64,000 nt of DNA from Lactarius indigo (taxonomy: Eukaryota; Basidiomycota; Agaricomycetes; Russulales; Russulaceae), in the NCBI GenBank assembly GCA_025766275.1, contig JAFKAC010000035.1, positions 551,749 through 615,748 on the forward strand, written 5' to 3'. The notes beneath the pieces are model-generated. The model ran no database searches. It was not told where the DNA came from and saw only the letters and a list, made by a program, of their open reading frames with translations. Below, piece after piece: positions 1 to 8,000 of this stretch (position 1 is the first letter of the stretch; every line of letters begins with the position of its first letter). Position numbers and translations under genes: made by a program.

Positions 1-120
1 CGCTGATAAGCAGGGTGTGTGATAGGAACCAGGTAATTGTAAAGTCTGTGTTATTGTACAGGTCTCATGGGATGTCAGGGATGGAAAGGTAAAGTAAAGA
101 AAGAAGCTGACTGATACAAT
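1..120. repeat. Decayed LTR fragment, same family as solo LTR G
   Basis: This stretch aligns by eye with 52984-53080 inside solo LTR G: both read through GATAGGAACC, a GTAAT block and a TACAGG block in the same order. Most differences are C to T or G to A, largely where the younger copy has CG. The window edge cuts it, so the rest is unseen. No gene is visible from 121 to 298. Confidence 0.55.
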
Positions 121-298
121 ATAAGAGTCCATGACTAATACTACTGTTGGGCCATAGTCATAACCAGCCATGAGTCATATGATCACGAGTCAGAGTCTGT
201 ATTGTAACAACAAGGTAAGTAACAGAATATCACAAAGTTCAAGGGACACATTGTTCTATGACAGGACAAAGGAGAGTGTGTAAAGAGAACAAGGCATT

Positions 299-389
299 GT
301 ATTTCATAGCAATAAGACAACAGACATCTTCACTTAATACCTGTGTGACTGAGAACCTTTAGAACCCATGCCCCTGGTAGGGCATAACA
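299..389 (+). repeat. Decayed 3' end of a family-C LTR
   Basis: About 90 bp match the last part of the family-C LTR (34888-34979), ending in the same GGGCATAACA terminus. CG dinucleotides of the intact LTR appear here as TG or CA. It is an old fragment. The 135 bases after it (390-524) hold nothing recognisable. Confidence 0.7.
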
Positions 390-524
390 ATAACCCTTCA
401 TGCCTTACTAGTTGGCCCAGTGGCACATGACCTTTGAACTCAGGCCCTAGCACTGGTCCATTAGCAACTCAACTCCAAGTGTTGGACTTAGGCCAGGGAG
501 GTTGTCCAGTGTCCAACCTCAGTG

Positions 525-1018
525 ACTAGGTATGAAGCTGCAGGAGTGCCTTTCAGACCTTTCAGACCTCAGCATAGGGGTTTATATAGAAGACCTTAGG
601 AGTTGTTGCACACTGTTACAGTTCCGAGGGACTGTACGGGTTTTCAACGGAGCTGAGCTTGATGATTGGGTAGAGTTGGAACTCGCTATTCTCAAGCAAG
701 TCAAGTTTGGGGTACTTGTGTCACTCAAGGAGTTCACAAGTGAGCGGGTTTCAACAGGATACTACTCGGTATTCAAGAACTAAGAGTAGACAAGTATTTG
801 TGCTACTCGATGCACTATGTCTTATACTCACACATACTAGGGTTTTTCGGGGGCCGTTTTCTACAAGCCACGTCACTAACTACTGCTATGTGGACGATTT
901 GTGATATGAGCACCATAAGGCGTGCTTTGACGAGACTGATACTTCTGCAAAACTTTGAGGGTCTATACTCCACCACGCATTGCATGACATGATGTCATGA
1001 TGTCACGTGACCATGACA
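525..1018 (-). repeat. Decayed family-D LTR (3' LTR of element F)
   Basis: The block resembles the D LTR at 59394-59804. Shared features are an AAGAGTAGACAA block, a TTTATACTC (reverse TATA) block, and a terminal GTCACGTG..GACATGACA followed by a C-rich tract that is the reversed polypurine tract. On the minus strand the LTR therefore starts at 1018 and F lies at higher coordinates. The outer boundary near 525 is approximate. Confidence 0.65.
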
Positions 1019-2414
1019 TAACCCCCCTACTAGGCCAAGTCATCTCAACTCATGCTACTGGTGGCATGCGTGAAGTTGTAGTCATGTCGGAACATGTAGT
1101 GTTTGGGTCGGCAGTACAGTTCCCCACGGCGTTGGGCACAAAGATGTGCAGTTGCTTGAGTGGCTCGTTCATGGTCGACTGCTCGTCCAAGCACAGTGAG
1201 CAATCTGCAGTAAGTATTTGTATGTGACATTGTTGGTGATATGTGACAGACTCATCATTGCACACATCATGCATGTGGCATCTTACATTTGAATGTGAGA
1301 TGTTTGGTTGACTCACACCATGTGCATGCGGGTAGGCTGTCTCAACTATGGATTGATGCTCATTGATCTAGCAGTTGAGTGGATGTCCTTTGCTGGTCGA
1401 CAGCCGTGTCAGTTGTAGTCATAGGGGAAGAGGCAGGAATTTCCCCTGGTGACACTGTTTGACGCGGTTCTTCATGCAACTGTGGGTAAGTGAGGTGATG
1501 GGGGTTAGCTGTAACAGCTTCCACAAAGGTATGTGGCAACAAGCGAGGAGGGATGGGGAGGATTTGTTCTGCCATGATGACGGCATGGTGATGTCAGAGG
1601 CGAGGGTCGGAAACCCCGTCATGAGTGAAAATATTAGAGAGCGCGGTTGGCATTGGCTTCGGAAGGTACGGCAAAAGTCAAGTCACTGCATGGGCATCCA
1701 GTATACAAGTGTCAATTTCAGCAGCAGTGTTAGCCCAGTCCACCATACTAAACTCTGCTTCTTGCAGACATTGCATTAACACTTGCTGTCATATGACCGA
1801 GTCCCTAAGTTGGTAGATGTCAGTGCTTATGCTGGGATCGGCAAGTTGTGCTAGCACCTTGTTGATGTCCACTTGGGCAGGGTGGTCAGGTTGGAAAATG
1901 TCAATGAATTCCTTCTCAAGTATGCGAGGGTGTATGTTAGGGTGCAGGAGTGCCTTGAGTTCTGTGTAGTAGTATGGTTTTCCTTGTCCTTCTGTGGTGA
2001 CGATTATCAGTTGGTCGCAATGGTTGATGATAAACTGTAGATATGCTGCGTTCCGTCGTTCGCTGTCTGAGTAGGGTATTTCTACTTGGTAGGGATGTTT
2101 GGGCAGAGTTTTCTGCCAGTCCCCTGCAGGTGGTGAAGTACTGATGACAGGTTGGGTGGGAAAAGGGTGCTGTAGAGGCTGTGGGTTCTGCGAGGGAGCG
2201 TCCCAAGTAGCTCTGTCAAGCTGTTGCCTAGCGATGTCCTCTAGTGCCTCCTGTTGGAGCCTCTGTTGTCATTGTTGTTTCACCTGAGAGTGGCAATAGT
2301 GATTACTGTCGTCGCCAATATGCATGCTCAGACCCCACATGTCCTCATGCAAGCATGGTGAGTTCAGTAGGGCGTTATAAGATGGCCCCACCTTTGCCCA
2401 CTCATTGACCTCTT
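1019..2414 (-). pseudogene. Element F: decayed C-terminal end of pol (family D)
   Basis: On the minus strand this corresponds to the post-chromodomain part of element D pol (59805-61250). Short blocks match, such as LGRAVD..RATQ, CAQRRG and FRHDY near 1045-1230, and the nucleotide block around CCCACATGTCCTC at 2335-2345 (61171-61183 in D). Frameshifts and stops are abundant, so no product is expected. Element A was inserted at 2414/10296: the sequence before A (..GACCTCTT) continues after A as GGTCAATAC, paralleling GACCTCTCGGTTAAC in D. Confidence 0.7.
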
Positions 2415-2941
2415 TGTTACGTTTCGACTCGAACCCTTACTGTACCGGTTGCAACTACGGCGGTAAGGTAGATTAGTTGCGGACTTACTTACGGTGATAC
2501 GGTAGTGCGATAGGCGATACGACTGATAGCTGACTGAGCGGTACCTGAATGATTCGATACTAGTACTGGTACTAGTAGTATTAGTGTTTGAGATGTTTCT
2601 GCGATACGTTGGACGCTACCTACTGTGACTCATAGCAGCGCTTGAAAGCCTGCTCGACTTGTATTTAATCTGTCTTGCGAAGACCAAGATACGCCATCTT
2701 GGTCTTCTTGAATCGTCACTTGTTTCTCTCTCTCTCTCTCTCTCCCTCTCTCTTCGCCTCACCTCAGAATAACTGTCCGACCTTGTTTGTGACTAGAACG
2801 CTCGATTCACCGGTGTACCTTCGTGTATTCACTTAGAAGAAAGCTTGGACCTCCGTGTCTTCAAGTCGATAGGATCGCTATACCGCTAAGTTGTTACCGC
2901 CATCCGTGCTCAAGTCGAGCTAACGTTGTGGCAACGTTACA
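2415..2941 (+). repeat. Element A 5' LTR
   Basis: 527 bp, TG..CA ends, identical to 9764-10290 except for two bases. It contains a TATA-like TATTTAA (2662-2668), a hairpin with arms AAGACCAAGAT (2680-2690) and ATCTTGGTCTT (2696-2706), and a CT microsatellite from about 2722 to 2755 in the presumed leader. I find no ATG between 2696 and the start of gag. Confidence 0.97.
2662..2706 (+). promoter_or_regulatory. Element A TATA box and predicted transcript start
   Basis: TATTTAA at 2662 lies 34 bases upstream of ATCTTGGTCTT (2696-2706), the 11-base reverse complement of the primer-binding site at 2944-2954. In Tf1 the first 11 bases of the mRNA anneal to the PBS. The distance from TATA to this 11-mer places it at the expected transcript start. 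Element B has the same 34-base spacing. Confidence 0.75.
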
Positions 2942-2943
2942 TT

Positions 2944-2954
2944 AAGACCAAGAT
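2944..2954 (+). other. Element A self-primer binding site
   Basis: AAGACCAAGAT starts two bases after the 5' LTR and is exactly complementary to ATCTTGGTCTT at 2696-2706. I saw no tRNA 3'-end complement (TGG..) next to the LTR. The same arrangement occurs in B and E, and with a different, co-varying 11-mer in C. Confidence 0.8.
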
Positions 2955-2962
2955 CTCCCATC

Positions 2963-5023
2963 GTGGCCGTAACAACAAGAGATCAGTGGACGAATTTCCG
3001 TCCTTACTCAATCCAAAGAAGAGGAGAACGAAACGTCCCCACGCGCTTTCTACAAGCTGCTAGTTGGAGGGACAGACAAGAAGAAACCGGGTACTTTGTG
3101 GAATTCAACGGACCTACCAGGTTCCGCCCAGTTGAGTTCAACTTCGACCATTTGTGCTGGGTAGAAGTTACGTGGAATCCCATAGACTCCCAGTGGGACA
3201 TAATACGACCAGCAGGGTCCAGATATCGCTGCGATATCGACGCGCGAGAACTCAATAGTCGAGCCGATTGGGGCCCCATTGATGGGCAAGTAAGGGAACA
3301 CTCTACCAGAGAAGTAGTATCCGAGGGAGAAGAAGAAGAGCAAAGCCAAGAAGAAAGCGAAGGACGAGAACCGACCCAAACAGAAACCAGCGGAGGGGCA
3401 ATACAAGACCTCCTTCTTGAACGAGCTGAGTCCGCCCATATCACAGAACCGGAACCGATTCACATTCGATCGCCAGCCATCATGGCAACTATCACCCGAG
3501 CTATGGAAGAAGCGGCGCTTGAAGAATCGCGGGCTATACGAGCAGAAGAAGTACTCATGCCTATCAACCCAGAAACAGGAAGACGAATGACGGCCGACGA
3601 CGCCGCAATATTTCGAGCCATAGGGTCTGACAGAGGAGACCCACCGTCAGGAGGACCCATCGCTCTGGAGTTACCTCCAGGGATAGGAGGACCTAGTGGA
3701 GACCCGCCACCACCACCGGGAGGAGGAGTCCCCTTCAACCTACGACGAACCGAACCACCGCGCAGGCCACCCAGCGGACCACCAGGAGGAGGCGGAGGAG
3801 GTGGAGGCGGCGGAGGAGGAGGCGACGTCGGAGGAGGAGGAGGGGGACATCATAACGAAAAACTCACCGGCGAGCCACCTTCCATTTTCGATGGAGACAG
3901 ACTCAAAATAGACCAGTTCCTAACACAGTGGCACGTCTATTGGGGCATGAACCTGGACGCCCCCATCATGCGGAACGACTATAGGAGATGCCTCCTATTC
4001 CTATCCTACATCAAAGGCGGAGCAGTCAGCGAATGGGTATTGTCCTTCCTGAATTGGCTCAATCGGCAGATACAACGAGGGATTAGTCCTTACACCCCAG
4101 CGCTCTGGGAAGCCATTGCCGACGGCTTCAGCCAACGCTTCGAAAATACGTTAGAACGAGAACAAGCCCAGGCCATACTACGAAAAGGGTTTAAAATGAT
4201 AGGCGAGGACATTGACAAGTACGTCAATGACTTTGAACAGCTTGCGCGGAAAGCTCACTACCGCCTCAATGAACCACAAACCATCGACCTCTTCACGTCG
4301 GGTTTGCCCAAGGAACTCTTTAAGAACGCATTCCAATTTGACGACCCCGTAACATTCGACGACTGGAAGAGAGCCGTCCTCAAGCGGCAGAAGAATTACA
4401 TACACCTCAAAGCGAGGCTCAATGAATACAAAAACACGACGCAACCAAAGAAACAAAGCGGCAACGCGGGATGGGCAGTCCCGCAGAACCTACCACAGAC
4501 CAACCCCTGGGCCATGGACACCTCAGCCGATCGCGCCAAGGTGAGGTTAGCAGGGTCTGAAGACATCGACTTCAACAAGCTACCACATCACAATTGGCCC
4601 ACGCCACCATTTCCACCGCGAGGGGGACCAGGAGTCAGAGGGCGAGGAAGGGGAGGTTCTCGAAGAGACTTAAGGAACGTCCTTTGCTATAATTGTCACG
4701 CTCCAGGGCACCTCTCACGAAACTGTCCACACCCACGCGCCCCGCAACAATGGCCGGCTCCTTCGACCAGTAGCCGCATGACCGAAACAGCCGGATACTC
4801 ACAAGGACCCGTGTCACAATACGCACCCTCACAATATGCACCATCGTTGCCGGGATACGTGTCACCAAGCGTAACACCCGCACCCCATATCAACGCAACA
4901 AGCACGAAAACGGCCGGGGAACAGGCAAAGGAGTGGCTCACGCAGGTAGCCAACAGCACGGACGAGGTAAAAGACCTCATACTTCAAGATTTGTGGGGAA
5001 AGGAGGGTTTTCGGGACGCCTGA
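2963..5023 (+). CDS. gag: Element A Gag polyprotein
   Basis: Structural protein expected to form cytoplasmic virus-like particles and package the RNA. The 686-codon frame runs as follows: a conserved N-terminal domain (about 1-115, with RPVEFNF and W-rich segments), an acidic Glu/Gln-rich linker, a Pro/Gly-rich stretch with long Gly runs (about 225-300), a Ty3-type capsid (about 305-480, LLFLSYIKGGAVSEWV), and a zinc knuckle CYNCHAPGHLSRNC at 575-588. The frame opens after a TAA at 2921 and has no ATG until 3481. The start given is GTG in ATCGTGGC, with A at -3 and G at +4 and the same block in B, C and E. A shorter Gag starting at ATG 3481 would lack the N-terminal domain. The end overlaps pol. 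Confidence 0.9.
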   Translation: MAVTTRDQWTNFRPYSIQRRGERNVPTRFLQAASWRDRQEETGYFVEFNGPTRFRPVEFNFDHLCWVEVTWNPIDSQWDIIRPAGSRYRCDIDARELNSRADWGPIDGQVREHSTREVVSEGEEEEQSQEESEGREPTQTETSGGAIQDLLLERAESAHITEPEPIHIRSPAIMATITRAMEEAALEESRAIRAEEVLMPINPETGRRMTADDAAIFRAIGSDRGDPPSGGPIALELPPGIGGPSGDPPPPPGGGVPFNLRRTEPPRRPPSGPPGGGGGGGGGGGGGDVGGGGGGHHNEKLTGEPPSIFDGDRLKIDQFLTQWHVYWGMNLDAPIMRNDYRRCLLFLSYIKGGAVSEWVLSFLNWLNRQIQRGISPYTPALWEAIADGFSQRFENTLEREQAQAILRKGFKMIGEDIDKYVNDFEQLARKAHYRLNEPQTIDLFTSGLPKELFKNAFQFDDPVTFDDWKRAVLKRQKNYIHLKARLNEYKNTTQPKKQSGNAGWAVPQNLPQTNPWAMDTSADRAKVRLAGSEDIDFNKLPHHNWPTPPFPPRGGPGVRGRGRGGSRRDLRNVLCYNCHAPGHLSRNCPHPRAPQQWPAPSTSSRMTETAGYSQGPVSQYAPSQYAPSLPGYVSPSVTPAPHINATSTKTAGEQAKEWLTQVANSTDEVKDLILQDLWGKEGFRDA

Positions 5024-8000
5024 ACCCGTCAGTCTGGGTGAGGGCTCTTCAATGTAATTCTGTAATCGTGACAACGCGCTATCGATCTATGCGAATTCCA
5101 GTAACTGTCCGTACAAATTACCAAACGACTGAAACAAATGCGCTGGTCGACTCTGGCGCAACCGACAACTTTATACGACCTAGTCTGGCGAAACGAGCCG
5201 GCATCAAAACACAACCGCTAGACACGCCCCGCAAAATATGGAATATAGACAACACGGAAAACAAAGCTGGGTTAATCACTCATTATGTTAACCTAGAAGT
5301 GAAAACACGGGGACAGATAAAACAAATGACCTTCCTGGTCACCGATCTTGGAAGTGAAGACATGGTACTGGGTTATCCGTGGCTAAGCGCGTTCAAACCG
5401 ACGATCAGCTGGGCCACTGCTACCATGCATCCCAACATGCAGCCAGTAGTACTGGCGACTACTGAAGCCCTACTATCAACGACGACTATTCGAGCCCTCA
5501 TTGTGGCCGAAAAGGACGACATTGTGCGAGAACTGGAGGAAGAGACATTCGCTAGAGCCACCACCTCGACGGAACTGGCCATACAAGCGAAACAACAACA
5601 GACGGCAGCAGTGCTCCCTCAAGAATACGCTATGTTCAGTAAGCTTTTTAACGAGCAAGCCTCACACCGCTTCCCCCCGGCGAGACCGTGGGATCACGCA
5701 ATAGACTTCAAAACATCGGCGCCAGCCGCCATTGACTGCAAAATCTATCCTATGACTCAAAAAGAAGAGGGTGAACTCAAAGAGTTCCTAGAAGAGAAAC
5801 TGAAGCAGGGGTATCTACGCCCTTCCATCTCCCCGTACGCATCCTCCTTCTTCTTCATTAAAAAGAAGGATGGAAAACTACGCCCGGTACAGGACTACCG
5901 GGTCATTAATTCCCACACTATCCGAAACCAATACCCACTGCCACTGATACAGGACCTCATCCTCGACCTCAGCAATGCCCACATCTATACGAAGCTCGAC
6001 ATCCGATGGGGGTACAATAACATACGCATTCGTGACGGCGACCAGGAGAAGGCGGCGTTCAAGACCAAATTCGGCCTTTTCGAACCCACGGTCATGTTCT
6101 TTGGGCTCACTAATTCCCCCGCTACCTTTCAGGCCATGATGAATCACATCTATCGCGACACGATAGCAAAGCACGAACGGCTGGGCACTACCATACGTGT
6201 ATACATGGACGACATTGGTATTGCTACTCATTTCGATCACGACCTGGCAGCCCACGTGAACGCCGTCCGCGATGTCTTACGCGTCGCGGAGGAGCACGAC
6301 CTCTACTTCAAGCTCGAGAAATGCCTGTTCCATCAACCGCGGATGGATTACCTGGGGGTAATCCTTGAAAGGGGGGTGACCCGAATGGACCCTGTAAAAG
6401 TTCAAGGCATCAAGGACTGGCCAACGCCGACAAAGGTCAAGGATGTCCGCTCTTTCCTCGGCTTCTGTAACTTTTACAGACTCTTTATCCGCGGTTTCGC
6501 AACTCACGCCAAACCACTCACGAAACTAACACGAAAAGACGAGGAATGGCGATGGACTGAGGAAGAAAACAAGTCGTTCAACACCCTAAAACGTCTCGTG
6601 ACGGAAGAACCAGTACTAGCACACCCCGTCCTTCAGGATCCGTTTGAATTAGAAGTTGATGCCTCGGGCTACGCGGTGGGAGCCGTCTTACTACAAAAGA
6701 AATCTGACGGCAAGCGACACCCCATAGGTTATTACTCGGCAACACTCTCTGAAGCCGAAAGAAATTACGACATCTATGACCTGGAACTGCTCGCAATAGT
6801 CAAAGCCCTGCGGAACTGGCGACCACTCCTCGCAGGTGCCCCCCATAAGATCAAAATCTATTCGGACCACCTAAACCTACAGTATTGGAAGTCACCGCAA
6901 AAGATCAGTAGACGAGTCGCCAGGGAAGTACTCGAACTTTCGGAGTACGACTTTGAGATTCATCACATTAAGGGAAAGAACAACGGGAGAGCAGATGCTC
7001 TGTCGAGGCGACCCGACTACGACCAAGGGGTCGAAGATAACAGCGAAGTAGTGGTCCTACCTCCCGAAGTTTTCGTACGAACCCTTAACACCGCGCGTAC
7101 CTTCGTCGCGAACCCAAACCTACTGCAACCACGCCACCAGCAGGACGAGAAGGTGATCAAGATGTGGGTCGACCCTCACCACCTCAAAAAGATACAAGGA
7201 GAATGGTATAAAGACGGCAGGTTCGTAATCACAGGGCCCGCGTCGACTCAACGTGTACTGATACACGACCATCACGACTTGCCGATACACGGCCACCCGG
7301 GAATTGCAAGAACCCAACGCATACTGGAAAGACACTACTGGTGGCCACGGCTTCGAAGAGACGTATATGAATACGTACAAGGTTGTGCAGAATGCCAAAG
7401 GAACAAAGTCAATACGAGACCCATACGGGCCGCGCTGCATCCCATTACACCAATGCTGGAAGCCATGCCGTTTCACACAGTAGCGGTGGACTTCATCACC
7501 AAGCTGCCCGCTTCTAAGGGGTTCGACAGCATACTAACCGTCACAGATCACGACTGCAGCAAGGCCTCTGTGTTTATCCCATGCCGAGAAGAGATTACCG
7601 CGGAAGAAACGGCAACTCTGTACGTCACCCATGTGTTTAAACGCTTCGGATTGCCACGCAAAATAATAAGCGACCGCGACCCCCGCTTCACGTCCAAGTT
7701 CACCAGAGAAGTATGCCGTATTTTGGGAATTCAACAGAACATATCGACGGCATACCACCCGCGTACTGACGGGCAGTCCGAGCGGACAAACCAATGGCTC
7801 GAACAATACCTACGCTTCTGGGTAAACGAGCGGCAAGACGACTGGGCAGCTTATCTGCCAATCGCCGAATTCGCGCACAACAACTGGCCACATGAACACA
7901 CCAAGGAGTCGCCGTTCAAACTTTTGATGGGGTATGATCCACAAGCGGATTGGACGGATAAGCCATCCCCCATTCCACTCGCAATCGCACGACTGACGCA

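Noticed and set aside
3004..3738. Antisense frames of 90-146 codons opposite gag, and similar ones opposite pol
   Set aside because: They are shadows of the real gag and pol frames, with no domain or conserved start in the sister elements.
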